The translations under genes were made by a program, and so were the position numbers. Below are positions 48,337-60,494 of a DNA stretch of 64,000 nt, one piece after another. The stretch's first letter is position 1. Each line of letters opens with the position of its first letter. The notes beneath the pieces were generated by a model, which saw only the letters and a list, made by a program, of their open reading frames with translations, did no database searches and was not told the origin of the DNA. The stretch covers positions 9,170,662 through 9,234,661 of the forward strand of contig CM034132.1 in the NCBI GenBank assembly GCA_019914995.1, read 5' to 3'. Source of the DNA: Acanthochlamys bracteata. Its lineage: Eukaryota; Streptophyta; Magnoliopsida; Pandanales; Velloziaceae.

Positions 48337-50264
48337 ATGGGAGACCATCTTGCCTTATTGGTTGATCGTCTGCTCACAGAATCGACCCTGCAGGCTGCAA
48401 TTGACAGTAGAAAACAGACCCAATTTGTTTCAGATTCATCTTTATTGACAGACTCAAAAAAGGGAGTACTACAGGGCAAGAAAGTAAAGGTTGGAGTTGG
48501 GAAATTGGTTGAGTGCAGAATTTGCCAGGAAGAGGATGAGGACTGCAACATGGAAATACCTTGTTCTTGCTCTGGTAGCTTGAAGGTAAAGCTTTTCTTC
48601 TTTATACCGTTTTACAACCAACTAAAACTGTTCGTTTGTTCCATATAGTTGTATTGTGTGAAACCATGTACTACGTTTGTGAAGGCAGAATGTTTTTGGG
48701 ATTATTAATGTAATGTATATCCTACAGTTTAGTGAACTTGGATAACTTCCAACAATAAGGGTATGCAGGTAATCTTTGGTTATTTTCAGGATGCAGGTAT
48801 AAACCATTGTTAAGATTTTGAGAGCATCTTTTGCAGCTTGCAATAATGTAAGAGTTGGTTCTCACATGAGAGATAAAGATTTTAAAGGTTTTAGTATTGC
48901 ATTTGTTGGTCTATAAGAACAGATCCCAGGTAAAGCTACTAGGAGTTTAGGAATTAAAATGAACTGCAAGGTGTGATGCAACATATTCAACTAATATGCT
49001 CTTTCTCTTGAAATGTTACTTATTTGAATGCTGTATCACGAATTCTCGATTGGTTTGCATTAAGGGTATATCATCAGAACAAATGCATATGAAATGAGGC
49101 TCTGTAACCTTTTGTAATAATATTCAAGTCATGCTGTTGTCCCAATCTTACCTGGTATAGTCTTTTTACACTATGGACTAGTTGCATATGCTCTATGTTA
49201 TCTTTAAAGCACAAGCACTGCTTGGAAATTATGCAATTATGAGAAATTTTATAGTCTTCTATCACATTTACAGCACGCCCATCGGAAATGTGTTCAGAGG
49301 TGGTGCAATGAGAAGGGTGACACCATGTGTGAGATATGCCTTCAGGTATCGCCTACTTTCTCACCCTTCAATAAGCGCAATATAGCTATGTTGTTTTACA
49401 CTGATCTGTCTGTGCATCCTTATGTTTGGTTTCAGCAATTTAAACCTGGTTATACAGCTCCCCCAAAGTTGTTTCACTATGGTAGTATCCCTATGAACTT
49501 CAGGTATTAATTTACGACTCATTGTGAATCTTGTATGAATACTATTTTTACAAATTTATGTTATGGTTGCATTATCTGTTTTAGTCTACAGAAGTCACAT
49601 GTTTGATGTTGATCGTATTTATCAGGGGAAGCTGGGAAGTTTCAAGGCAAAATCTCTATGATTCTCAGGTTATAACAATCGCACCATCTGATCGCGATCT
49701 CGTGGCTGCTGAGAATGATGGCTATTCAACATCTGGCACAAGAAGCATGATCTATTGTCGAGCTGTAGCTGTGATAGTGCATACTCACCCTTTACCCTGC
49801 TTTACTTTATACAAAAGGAATAAATTTATGAGAAGCAATTTTGTAGCAGCTTATGTTATCATCTTGTCTGGAGTAATCACACCATTTCTTCTTATTCAGT
49901 TCATACTTCTGTTGGTTCTTCGTCACACACTGCCAGTTATATTGAGTGGAGCTGACGAGTACTCTTTCACACTAATTTCGGTAAGAAGCTACTGGCACAG
50001 AATTTCATTGACTAGATATAATTCAAATTTTTTTATTAATTCAATCGTTACTTTGTGAGAATAGCTTTTGTTATTGAGGATTACTGGGATTCTTGTTCCA
50101 GTCTTTGTGATGGTGAGAGCATTAAGTAACTTTAATTGCGGACGCCATCAACGGGTACTTCCCAATTATTTACTTTTCTTTTGTTACTAACATGAAGAAG
50201 TTTTCTTTCCTCCTCTGAATTCTTGAATTCTTGTTTATTTTAGTATACACAAGCAGAAACTTGA
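48337..50264 (+). CDS. RINGv (MARCH-type) membrane E3 ubiquitin ligase
   Basis: Seven coding exons: 48337-48585, 49274-49345, 49436-49503, 49626-49776, 49900-49980, 50065-50154 and 50244-50264. All are in phase for 243 residues. The C4HC3 RINGv finger uses Cys60, Cys63, Cys76, Cys78, His86, Cys89, Cys102 and Cys105, with the typical CSCSGSLKHAHRKCVQRWC core. It is followed by the plant-specific QFKPGYTAPPKLF segment. Two hydrophobic segments lie near the C-terminus (about 175-195 and 208-228; CRAVAVIFILLLVLRHTLPV, then LLLLRITGILVPVFVMV). Such proteins are membrane-anchored E3 ligases with the RINGv domain in the cytosol. The substrate is unknown. The last coding exon is only 21 bases (YTQAET then stop) and its junction is the least certain. 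The leader is spliced and repeat-bearing. Confidence 0.88.
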
Positions 50265-50516
50265 GCTAATCATTTTCCGCCCAAAAGAAATTGTGATTCC
50301 GTTGGAAGGATGGAAACAAGATAGAAGCGGAATGCATCCTGTGACTGGAGTATTAGCAGAGCTTCAGGATTGAGGACACCAACCTGATTCTGCACTCTAC
50401 ATGACATATTTACCATAAGCGAAAAAATACCATTCCACTCGCTTCGTGTACGCGAAGATGAAGTGAACCTGTACATATTATATACGCGAGGAAATGAAGT
50501 AAACTTATGAAAGCGC

Positions 50517-50522
50517 AATAAA
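50517..50522 (+). terminator. Poly(A) signal candidate of the RINGv gene
   Basis: AATAAA lies about 250 bp after the stop codon, overlapping a second AATAAA four bases on and followed by T-rich sequence. Plant signals are loose, so this is a plausible site and not a proven one. Confidence 0.45.
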
Positions 50523-52222
50523 ATAAAATCATTTATTTGTATTCGTTCTTTGTTTATGTTCATTCTTTTCTGCTTTTTCAAGATTTGTCGTTGAGAAGCT
50601 TTACAGGAATATCGGCAATCTTTTGCTTGCAAGAGAACTAACTTGGGTGTCTACCAAAGGTACCGTTCTTAGAAACACAGATATTGGTCAGATAACTTGA
50701 ACAAAGACCTACTTCTTCTTTGTCTATCTTTTGGTTAAACAAGTGAATTTTTTGTTAAAAAATTTACTTGTGAATGATTTTATATATTTATTTTTATAGA
50801 TGTATTTGTATAAGTTCATATTCTATAACATATTTTATAAAAATTTATTTTTTAGAAACTCAATTTTATGTTATAAAAATGTCTTAACCGAGAATGTTGC
50901 TTGCAATAGATAGAACAAAATGTCATCTTAAGAAGCTTTGATGTGGAATTGCTCGTCTGTCTGATTCATGTTTACTTTGTTCTATTGAAGTAGAAATTTA
51001 ACTGACAGTGCTCCCTTAAGAAAATCCTCAACGAATCATTTTCACAGTGTTTTGAAAGCGTTTATAAATGATACTTTTTTAAAATAAAATAAATTTTTAT
51101 TTTATTTTTAAAAATAACTTTTATTATTTTATTAAAAAAAATTGATAATAATATATTTTGAAGGAATTTTTTTATTTTTTTAATTTTTTAAATAAATTTT
51201 ATAAAATATTATAAAAACTTTTTTTAAATATTAAATAAGAAATTAGAAAAACATTCCTCAACACATTTTTAGTAAATTTAAATCTAAATTTACTTTTTAT
51301 GTTTTAGTTTATTATCGATTTAGCTAATTATTTCTTACTAAATTTAAATTTACCGAAATTAGTTTTATGAAATTCACATTTTACTAATTAAAATACGCTT
51401 TTAGTATCATTGAGTTAAAACTTATTAGAAGATAACTCAAAATAATATTTTAAAATAAAAAATAAAAACAATTGCTTATTATTGAAAGAAGACCCTAAGT
51501 CTTTTTTTAGATATTTAAATGAAAATATTTTTATTTTATTTTTGAAAAATGAAATTTATTTTTTTATTTTAAAAATAATAAAAATAAACTGTAATAAAAT
51601 CTTACAACATAATTTTTTATACATTAAAAATTTTAAATAAAATTTATATAATATTATAAAATTTAATACAAAATATGAAATAAATAATAAAAGTAACAAA
51701 TACCTTATAAGCAACGATGCCGTAATTTATTATTTATAAGAGCAAGATGATAACAATAATATATATATATATTTTTTAGTCGTGAATATTAATTAGTTCT
51801 TATTAAACAAAATAATGAACTTATTTGTCGATATGCGGAGATCGAAATGAACTGCTCTGTTCACTAGACTCCATTTCAGATAATTTTGACTTTGAATATA
51901 TTCATTAAATTGTTTTAAGATTCTTTTATAAGGAAATTATAACTAATATGTTTCTGCAAGGTGATACCATAATTATTTTGTTTAGGCAATATAGAATGCG
52001 AACATTTTGGATTTAAAGTGGGTTAACTTTGGAACGACCGATAAAAATAAAGATTTTCAAAAAAAAAAAATCATAAACTTTTAATATGAATTTCAGAAGA
52101 AATTATATGTATAATATTTTATAATATATAATTTTATCTATATTTTTTAACTTAAATTTCTTTTATAAAATATTGTGGATTGTAGTTTTTGAATTTGAAA
52201 ACTTACATAAGTCTTTCGGATA

Positions 52223-52464
52223 GGGCTCGTTTCAAATACACCAAATTTTACTTTTTTTTTTCGAATTTTAGATTCGAGCACTTTACGTGTTTTAATTATC
52301 ATTCTGAACTCCACTTTTATTTTCACACCAAACTTTATTTTATTAAAAATTTAACTTTAAATTTCACTTCACTTGTTTAAAATATCATTTTGAATTCTAT
52401 TTCTATCGAACTCTATTTCTCACCGAACTATATTTTTATAAAATTTAGCATTTCAAACATGCCC
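52223..52464. mobile_element. 242-bp MITE with ATA target duplication
   Basis: The left end is GGGCTCGTTTCAAATACACC. The right end, reversed and complemented, is GGGCATGTTTGAAATGCTAA. ATA flanks both sides (52220-52222 and 52465-52467). The interior contains ACTCCACTTTTATTTTCACA and related motifs, which appear reverse-complemented at 53290-53770 and 13640-13990. Confidence 0.6.
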
Positions 52465-53289
52465 ATAAGCTAAGCCAAACATAGCTAAGGATACGTTTGA
52501 GAGATATTATAAACTAAATTTTTTTAATTTAAAACTATTTAAAAATAATAAAAATAAAATTTTGTGATATACAAATTTGATATTTTTAAAATTTAAATAT
52601 TATAAAATATTATAAATATTTTATAAAAAATGTAAACTAAAAGATTGAAAAAGAGATCTCTAAATGCTCGGTCAAACAATGCCTAAGTCGGCCAAACTCG
52701 TAAGGTTCCTTATTAATTGCCGATGCTTAGAGTTGCGAAAATGAGCCAGCTCAAACGGGCCGGTCCGTTATTATGAGCGGTATCGGATGGCCCATTCGAA
52801 TAATGTTGATATTGATCGGTTAATATTAATGGATCAATATTGATCATAAAAATATTTTAAAATTAAGATAAAATAATTTTTGATAATAAAAAATAATTAA
52901 TTTTCATTTTTTTATTATTATATAAAATAAAAGTAAATCGGATAAATAGATCGGGCCATGAAAAATACATAGACATATCTCCTTATAAATATGAGTTATT
53001 GCAAATGTAGTATTATACATAGCGTTACGTATGCATACATCTTAAACAGGCACATGAACACCCTAAAATATAAATATCTAATAATTAATAACATATAATA
53101 AAATCTTAACTCAGCAATATAAATAGACAACGACAAACTAAACTTTTATCACTCTAAAGTGTTGTCGGCTAATTTAATAAAATTAACAAAAATAGACACA
53201 GTATACCAACTTCAAAACAATAGACATAAAATTTTTCATATGAGATCTAGACCCGAGCCGACCCACATGCACTAAGGTCTTGCTTTAAC

Positions 53290-53770
53290 TGCATGAAAAT
53301 AAGTTTCATAAAATTAGAGTTCAATAAAAATAAAATTAGATAAAAGTAGAGTTATAAGTGATAATTAAAATATTTAAAATAAAATTTAAAATGAAAATTT
53401 GGTGAAAGTGTAATTTGGTATGAAAATAAAAGTGGAGTTCAAAATGAGAATTAAAATATGCGTAATGATTCAAATTTAAAATCTGAATAGCGAAAGTAGA
53501 GTTCGGTATCATTAAAATCGTATTTAAAATATATATAATTGAGTTGTGTAAAATTAAATTTTGTAAAAGTAGAATTAGATAAGAATTGAAATTCGATTGA
53601 AGTAGAGTTCGGATGATATTTGAAACAAATTAAGTAAAATTTGAAATTAAATTTTAATAGAAATAGAGTTGGGTGTGAAAATAAAACTAGAATTCAAAAT
53701 AATAATTGAAATACGTAGGTGGCCGAATTCAAAATTTTGAGAGAAACGGTGAACTCTAATGTATGTGAAA
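53290..53770. repeat. Two-unit repeat of a MITE interior
   Basis: Two units about 255 bp apart share GG(T)ATGAAAATAAAA.T and AGTTCAAAAT-like blocks (anchors at 53417 and 53672). The sequence is the reverse complement of the 52223-52464 family. It suggests nested or tandem insertions of the same element. Confidence 0.55.
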
Positions 53771-54610
53771 CAAGACTTAAACCACGCTCTAACCTAAAAT
53801 CCAATTTCTTAAAATTGCTAAGAGAACTTAAAAGTTAAACCTTATTTTACTAACCCTATCCTTCAAATAATGTTAAACGTTTTCCCCATATTTTTAGAAG
53901 AAATCCGAAATCCAGCACCGTCCCTTTTCTGAAAAGATAATTTTTTATTATCTTTTTTATATTTTCATTAAATAATCTCCAAAATATCACCAAAGTACCA
54001 ATTGCACATGAGAACCATTAAGTAGTCGAAACTCTAACATGCCTACAATACTCAGACACCAAGCACTGGAAATAACCATTACTTAAACTCCACGTCCCCA
54101 ATACTCAACAAATATGACGACGTGGCGATTTCGTAACCGCTAAATAGAAACTGTTTGTACATAAACAGTACATTCGATCAAAACTTATCTGGACCACAGC
54201 ATCTCGTATAACGTACTTCACGCTATCCAACAAAACAACAAACACGCTTTGTAACCAATAATCAAGTCACGCGTGTTTATATATTAGTTTGATGCAACAT
54301 ATTTCACATGTTTGGAGTTAACGTTATGTACCAGATCATAACAAGCAGGCTGTGCAGCACCATTCCCTTCTCCGGCGTGCTTCTCTATAACATTCACAAT
54401 CTTCTCTCCGCCGCCGTGTTCTTCACCACCATCGCAAAAACTACAAACCCTATTTTTCTTCGCCTAAATTCCTCCCAAAAGAATCCGATTTCCACAATGA
54501 GCGATTGAAATAGATCGAATTTTCCCATCCACTCTTTCCCAATCCGCTCAATATCCAGCTTTTCTCGATTCTTTGGAAAAGATTTGTTTTTTTTTTTCTT
54601 TTATATAAAA

Positions 54611-55435
54611 ATGCCGATGAGTGGTGCGGCGGCGGTGGAGATGGCCGTGCCGTTTTCTCATTTATCAGTTCCATCTGCGGTGGAGGTGGGCCCACCACAG
54701 TCACAGCCGCCGGCGTTGACACAAGATGAATTGAAGAAGATTGCAGCGCACCGCGCGGTGGATTTCGTGAAGCCTGGGATGGTTCTTGGTCTTGGAACAG
54801 GTTCAACTGCTGCATACGCTCTCGATCGAATCGGCGATTTGATTCGTTCCGGTGAGTTGTATAACATTGTTGGGATTCCAACTTCCAAGAAAACGGAATT
54901 GCATGCGAAATGTGTTGGGATTCCTCTCTCTGATCTTGATGTGCACCCGAATGTTGATCTTTCGATCGATGGAGCTGATGAAGTGGATCCAAGTCTCAAT
55001 CTTATTAAAGGACGTGGTGGGTCTTTGTTCCGGGAGAAGATGATTGAAGGATGTAGCAGGGAATTTGTTGTGATCGTTGATGAATCGAAGCTCGTTAGCA
55101 GGCTTGGCGGTAGTGGGCTTGCTGTACCTGTTGAAATCGATCCGTTTGCCTGGCCGGTGACTCTGAGAAGGCTTCGGAATCTGTTTGATGGAGTTTCTGG
55201 ATATGAAGCGAAGCTTAGGACTGCTGGTAAAGGAGGAAAGGAGCCGTTTTTGACAGATAACAACAACTACATTGTCGATTTGTACTTTGAGAATGGGGTT
55301 GAGGAAGATTTGATGGAGGTCAGCGATCGTATCCTGCGCATTACTGGTGTGCTTGAGCATGGAATGTTTCTTGGTATGGCGACGACGGTGATTGTAGCAG
55401 GGAAAGATGGGAAGGTTGCCATTGTAGAGAAGTAA
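54611..55435 (+). CDS. RPI: Ribose-5-phosphate isomerase A, cytosolic type
   Basis: A single exon of 274 residues. It interconverts ribose 5-phosphate and ribulose 5-phosphate in the pentose phosphate pathway. The phosphate-binding loop is GLGTGSTA (60-67). The catalytic set Asp120, Asp123 (DGADEVD), Lys133 (KGRGGS) and Glu142 (REK) has exactly the spacing of E. coli RpiA Asp81, Asp84, Lys94 and Glu103. The C-terminal GMFLGMATTVIVAG is also conserved. The short N-terminal extension (about 35 residues) is not a clear transit peptide, and the lack of introns is like the cytosolic Arabidopsis RPI1/RPI2, so a cytosolic enzyme is likely. The start is the ATG at 54611; the open frame upstream of it begins at TTG and is only a T run. 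A tiny upstream ORF (ATGAGCGATTGA, 54497) could lie in the leader. Confidence 0.95.
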   Translation: MPMSGAAAVEMAVPFSHLSVPSAVEVGPPQSQPPALTQDELKKIAAHRAVDFVKPGMVLGLGTGSTAAYALDRIGDLIRSGELYNIVGIPTSKKTELHAKCVGIPLSDLDVHPNVDLSIDGADEVDPSLNLIKGRGGSLFREKMIEGCSREFVVIVDESKLVSRLGGSGLAVPVEIDPFAWPVTLRRLRNLFDGVSGYEAKLRTAGKGGKEPFLTDNNNYIVDLYFENGVEEDLMEVSDRILRITGVLEHGMFLGMATTVIVAGKDGKVAIVEK

Positions 55436-58232
55436 AGGCAAAGTTTCAAATTTTGGATGAAGTTACGGTTATATAATAGTTGCAGCTAACTGATATAATA
55501 TTCCCGTTGCAGAGGATGTTGGTCGGCTTATATCATCTGTGCAAGGAAGTACTAGGTTGATTTCCCTTTTAGTTATGGGGGATTTTGATTACTTCTACAT
55601 GACAGCGGGATCGGGAAAAAAGTTCAGCTTTGTCCATAAATTTTGATTGGTAATGTCATTACAAGCATTATGTTTATGTTAGTGAAGGTTGGAGTCTTAC
55701 TCGTATTCTTATTTGGATGCGGATATACCAGCAAATGTTGGTTGGTAGCGAAGTTATGTATCTTAATTCTATAGGAACTTATTTAAGAGGTGTGCTTTTA
55801 CTTGTTTCTGAGTGCAGCACAGTGGTTTCCATGTGAAATAGAATAAAATCAAAAGCCATATGCATCTGAGTGCATATGCACTGGTTCCTCTCTATAGTTT
55901 GTATTTCATTCATAATGATTAAAATGACCTTGGATTTCGTTCGCTCTATATCCCGATGTTTTTAACCACTTGGTTGTTTTTGCTGATTTAGCTTTTGATT
56001 CCATAGTCCGATAGTTACCGTTTACTGTTTAATTATTCTTATGTTGTCCTTTTTAGGGATGTATCAAGATTGCTCGAATTTAGGTTTTCTTTATTATTAT
56101 CTAGTATGAAGTCTGCAGACTACAAGAGGTACTGAGTTTCTTTGTAGTTTTTCTGCATTGTGTTGTATTAACGATACGATTCAAGTTGTTTCATGAAGCA
56201 GTTGATGTACTTTTCTGTTCAAGTATGTCTATTGGGCGAAATTTGTTTTTGTGTTCACCATCAGGTAATTTAAGCATGGCCTCTTCGAAGATGTTTTTTC
56301 TTTGTGTATGCACGCTTTTGCAGGATGATACTGTGCATCTTTATCACCCTTCGCGACTCTCTTGAGCTTGAGCTCGACTGTGGACTGTCTTTTGTTTCTT
56401 TCGGGTAAGTTCGTATACTCTTTCATCTTTCTTGAAGACTTTGAATAACCTCGTTTACTCCTAACTTAATTGTATATATATTTGAATGTTCCTGTACTTA
56501 TAGTATTGATTCATATACATGGTTGAAGTTATATATTTTTACATAAAGGTGTCTATGGAATGTTGGCCAGCTTAATTTGTTATGTTTTGCTTCTTTGCTT
56601 TACTGAAGCATGCCAATGCTGAACGTCTCTATGTAATATTCCTGCACCTTTGATTTGGCATATATCCATGCAGTTATTGAAATGAAATAGACCACTGTTT
56701 AAAAAAAGAGTCCTGTACTCCAAAACTTCAAGTGTTCAAGAAGTAATGGCAACAATTGTTCAAGGAATCTTGGATGCTTTGGATTTTCTACGTATTTTAA
56801 AGCGAAGTCTTGTTACTTGCTATGTTTTGAACAATAATGTCACACACCATAAAGACATATGATGGATTGGTTGCCGCAATTGATCGAACACTTGGTGTGG
56901 GGTATCATTTGACACAAGACTAAAGTAAGATTAGTTGCGTAATTATAAGAAAACAATAATTGAGAGCACATAAACCAGAATAGCTTATATTTAACATAGT
57001 TCGACCAAATAAACGTGCTATGTTTATGAATAATAATGCCAAGCTTGTCATTCATTACGGCGTGTTTGGGTAAACTTTTTTCTCTAATTTTTTAATAAAA
57101 TTTTAAAATATTTTACAGAATTATTAAAAATAAAAAAATTTTACGTGGTCAAAATTTTTTTATAAATTATTTTATTTTTAAAAATAAACAAATATAATTT
57201 ATTTTTAAAATATTTTAAAATATTTTTCTTTGAGAAGTTTTTTTTTCAATAATTACTCTCAAATATAAGGCGAAATCAAACACACCTGAACTGCACAAGA
57301 AATTCATAAAAGAGATTTAAATTGTGAGTGATTTTTAAAATTAATTTTTTTAAGACGAAAAATATTTTATTTTTTTAAAAATTAGTATTTTTATTAAAAA
57401 ATAATAAATAAACATAAAATTTTATAAATATAAATTTTTTATATTTTTAAATTCTGCATAATATTATACAAAAATTTATTAAAAAATAAAAAATAAAAAA
57501 TCACTCCCAAACATGTATGTAATAATAGTAAGGTTAATCTTCTTTTTGGTAGGATCAACCAGTGTAGCAAGATCTCTTCTCTCGGGTTCTCTGTCAAGCT
57601 CTATGCCAAAAACTTCATTGCATTCTCTCATTCATACTCTATCAGTACATCATTTTTTTCTGCCAATAGATAAGTTAATATATTTATTTTTACAAATTTA
57701 TTCTACAATTTATTTTTTAATAATTTATTAAAATTTTTTTTAAATGAATTTACTTCTGAATTATACTTCTAGGAGATTTATGGGCCTAATCGTTGTTGTA
57801 TATTAACTTTAGCCCATAACCCCAAATAATTATTATATTTTGTTTAATTAATCACGCAACTAATTAACTGATTACTTAATCAACCATCGTAATCACCGGA
57901 CACCACCCGCTGTAACATGATAAAAAATTTAATTCAATCATTTTCATTTGCTATTTTAAATCTTTTTATTCTTGTTACTTCTTCTCCTCCACACACAGAA
58001 AAAAAAAAGGACAGATTTTGTTGAGCCAAATTGTTACAATTATTTGCTTTTCATTTGTTCAAACAATTTCACGCTGAATTTTCTTATATAATTATTTGCT
58101 TATTTATCGTGATTTAATTTGCTTTCTTTCCTTGACTGATCGATCACTCTTTTCTCCCATTTCAATCCAAAAATTTCCCTAATTTAACAAACTTTTCTGC
58201 AATTATCAGCAAAATCTCAAGTTTCCAAAAAA
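55436..58232. other. RPI 3' region and intergenic sequence before the PILS gene
   Basis: An AATAAA at 55842-55847 (about 410 bp after the RPI stop) is a candidate polyadenylation signal. Sequence to about 56820 is T-rich but complex and without AT foldbacks. It may include long 3' or non-coding transcripts, with no coding frame. AT-rich elements follow at 57058-57288 and about 57300-57520. The last 300 bp is the probable PILS promoter and leader. Confidence 0.5.
57058..57288. mobile_element. AT-rich MITE-like element
   Basis: The left end is CGGCGTGTTTGGGTAAAC. The right end, reversed and complemented, is CAGGTGTGTTTGATTTCG. The interior is AT-rich and like the other GTTTGG-ended foldbacks. 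No certain target duplication was found. Confidence 0.45.
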
Positions 58233-59633
58233 ATGGGATCTTTACCGCCGGGGATTCAATACACCGGCGGCGACCGGATTCTTTCCGCCGTGATTCCACT
58301 TCTGAAGCTCCTCTGTCTCGCTCTGATCGGTCTTCTCCTCGCTCACCCAAGAATTCTAATCGTTCCTCGCGCCACCTTCCGACTCCTGAGCAAGCTCGTC
58401 TTCGCTCTCTTCCTTCCTTGCTTGATCTTCGTTCAACTCGGTCAATCAATCACTCTCTCTTCTCTCTCTCACTGGTGGTTCATTCCCGCAAACGTTATTA
58501 TCTCTACCGTTCTCGCCTGCGCACTCGGCTACGCCGTTGCTATACTCTGTCGTCCGCCACCGAGATTCTTTCGCTTCGTCGTGATCGCTACCGGATTCGG
58601 CAACACTGGTAACTTACCTTTATCGATTATTGCGTCGATTTGTCATAGTCCTAGTTCGAATCCGTTTGGTCCTGATTGTCGCCGGCACGGTACGGCTTAT
58701 ATTTCGTTTGCGCAATGGGTTGCGGTGTTGTTGACGTATACGTTAGTTTATCATATGATGGAACCACCATTGGAGTATTATGAGATTGTTCAAAATGGTA
58801 CTGGTGATGATAGTGGGAATAATGTTGAGATTGAAGAGGTTGTTGTTGATAGGAGTTACGAGGGTGGAAGTATCAGTAGGCCTTTGTTGCATGAAGCGGA
58901 ATGGCCTGGTGTTGCGGATAAAGCTACGCAGCATTCAAAGACACCGTTTATAGCTCGTGTTTTTGCAAGCATTTCTGGATCTTCATCACAATCTACTTTT
59001 CCCGATATGGATTTTCATGGGGAGAGTGGTGGGGGTGGTGCTCTGAGTAGTCCGAAATCAATACGGTGTTTGGCAGAACCGAAAGTTGTGAGAAGGATTA
59101 GGATTGTTGCTGAGGAGACTCCTATTTGGCATATTATGCAGCCTCCAACAATTGCTTCCTTGCTTGCTATTATTGTTGGAATGGTGCCTGCGTTTAGGAA
59201 CTTTGTATTTGGCGAGGATGCACCAATGTCGTTCCTTACTGATAGTTTTGATATTTTGGCGGGTGCAATGGTTCCCTCTGTGATGTTGATTCTTGGAGGA
59301 ATGCTTGCTGAAGGACCGAAGGACTCTGCACTTGGAGTGCGGACGACTGTTGGGATTATTGTGGCTAGACTGCTTGTGCTTCCGCTAGTGGGGATAGGGA
59401 TTGTGGCCTTGGCCGATAAGTTGCATTTATTGGGCGAAACTGATCCAATGTATAGGTTTGTGCTTTTGTTGCAGTACACGACCCCAAGCGCAATCCTGCT
59501 GGGAGCAATTGCCAGCTTGAGGGGGTATGCAGTCAAGGAGGCATCCGCACTCTTGTTCTGGCAGCATATTTGTGCGGTATTCTCGCTTTCTATTTATATT
59601 GTGATTTACTTCAAGTTGCTGTCTTATGTATGA
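58233..59633 (+). CDS. PIN-LIKES (PILS) auxin carrier, PILS2-like
   Basis: A single exon of 466 residues. The N-terminal half has about five hydrophobic segments, including AVIPLLKLLCLALIGLLLAH, the conserved PRATFRLLSKLVFALFLPCL, and the FGNTGNLPLSIIASIC signature. A hydrophilic loop follows at about 190-300 (acidic, then Ser/Gly-rich). The C-terminal half has about five more segments (QPPTIASLLAIIVGMVPAFR, PSVMLILGGMLAEGP, RLLVLPLVGIGIVAL, QYTTPSAILLGAIASLRGYA, and the last ending at the C-terminus). This is the membrane_transport/auxin-efflux-carrier fold. PILS proteins sit in the endoplasmic reticulum and control intracellular auxin supply. In Arabidopsis, as I recall, PILS2 lies next to RPI1, as here, which supports a PILS2-type assignment. 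The ATG context (AAAAAAATGG) is good. Confidence 0.92.
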   Translation: MGSLPPGIQYTGGDRILSAVIPLLKLLCLALIGLLLAHPRILIVPRATFRLLSKLVFALFLPCLIFVQLGQSITLSSLSHWWFIPANVIISTVLACALGYAVAILCRPPPRFFRFVVIATGFGNTGNLPLSIIASICHSPSSNPFGPDCRRHGTAYISFAQWVAVLLTYTLVYHMMEPPLEYYEIVQNGTGDDSGNNVEIEEVVVDRSYEGGSISRPLLHEAEWPGVADKATQHSKTPFIARVFASISGSSSQSTFPDMDFHGESGGGGALSSPKSIRCLAEPKVVRRIRIVAEETPIWHIMQPPTIASLLAIIVGMVPAFRNFVFGEDAPMSFLTDSFDILAGAMVPSVMLILGGMLAEGPKDSALGVRTTVGIIVARLLVLPLVGIGIVALADKLHLLGETDPMYRFVLLLQYTTPSAILLGAIASLRGYAVKEASALLFWQHICAVFSLSIYIVIYFKLLSYV

Positions 59634-60323
59634 AGATGTTGAGGTTTGTTTGCTTAAGATTTTCCTTAGCTGCTTATGTGTGAATTCAAGTATTACAGAG
59701 CTCTTCTTTGATTAAGGTGTATGATATGCTTAAAATAAGAGCTATTACAAGTCATAACTCTCCAGTGACTACTATACTGAATTTGAATTTCGGCTACCTG
59801 AAAAATACTTGTAGCATGTGTACCTCTGTAAGCTCTTTCTATAGTCCCATGGAATGCCTATGCATGCTCACACTTGGCATAGTATAATTATTTTTTTGTT
59901 TTTGTACACATTTGCTGATAAACGTTTCTGCGATGTTTTGCATAGCAGTATTTTTAGTGGTCTCATGATTTATTTCTTTGCTAGTTATGCTACTTGATAT
60001 GTTATTTGACTTCTATTAGATGTTTTACTTTGTGCAGGTAAGTAGACGGTGAAATATTTATCTAAATTTATGTTTCTTGCTTCAAGATTGAATTCTCATT
60101 TATACTCTTATAGATGTTGGTCTTTAAATGTTTCTTGTTTCAAACTTGAACCATTATAGTTTTGACCTACTTCTTTCTGCATGAACGCATTTGCTAACTG
60201 TATACTAGAGCTTCTGCTGGAGTTTGAAAAATATGTTCACAAAGTGAATCTCTTGGTTTTGGTTAGTTTGTAGCTTATATTCTTAAATCTGCTTCTTCTA
60301 TTTGTCAGCTCCAGTGCTTCGCT

Positions 60324-60494
60324 ATGGGTGTGTGTTTTTGCATCCGGAAGTTAATTTTTTGGTCAAAAGTCACCTCCAGGTGATTTTTTATGTTGTTTTT
60401 GGGATAATTTACTCTGCGTAGCTCATTTTTAAGGAACTTGCTTTTCATAACATTTAACTTTCCAAAAGTCATTTTTGTGAAGAACACATCCTAT
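60324..60494. mobile_element. Short inverted-repeat element (MITE-like)
   Basis: The left end is ATGGGTGTGTGTTTTTGCAT. The right end, reversed and complemented, is ATAGGATGTGTTCTTCACAA. Inner AAAAGTCA(C/T) motifs are shared by both arms. Length is about 171 bp, comparable to 14959-15134. Confidence 0.5.

Larger units (their letters stand above)
50523..54300. other. AT-rich intergenic region
   Basis: The stretch holds degenerate foldbacks (about 51040-51250, 51490-51710, 52490-52680), the 3-bp-TSD element at 52223-52464 and a two-unit repeat at 53290-53770. About 52735-52830 and 52930-52970 carry GC-richer GGGCCGGTCCG-like and ATCGGGCC-like tracts that resemble the ends of the element at 43659-44400. 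No gene is seen. The last 300 bp is probably the RPI promoter. Confidence 0.55.

Noticed and set aside
53290..53770. Possible CRISPR-like regular repeats
   Set aside because: The repeats are long, few and diverged, without unique equal-length spacers, in plant nuclear DNA; they are MITE interiors.
54584..54610. Upstream in-frame extension of RPI with a Phe run
   Set aside because: The first codon is TTG and the Phe codons come from a T run; the ATG at 54611 gives a normal-length enzyme.
54658..55266. Long minus-strand open frames (about 200 codons) opposite the RPI gene, also 54803-55441
   Set aside because: They mirror the codon structure of the conserved RPI exon, have no recognisable domain, and the plus-strand protein has a full catalytic set.
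58650..58670. tRNA T-loop-like TTCGAATCC
   Set aside because: It lies inside the PILS coding exon and has no flanking cloverleaf arms.
59015..59536. 173-codon minus-strand frame opposite the PILS gene
   Set aside because: It is an antisense shadow of the conserved C-terminal membrane half, with no independent start context or family.
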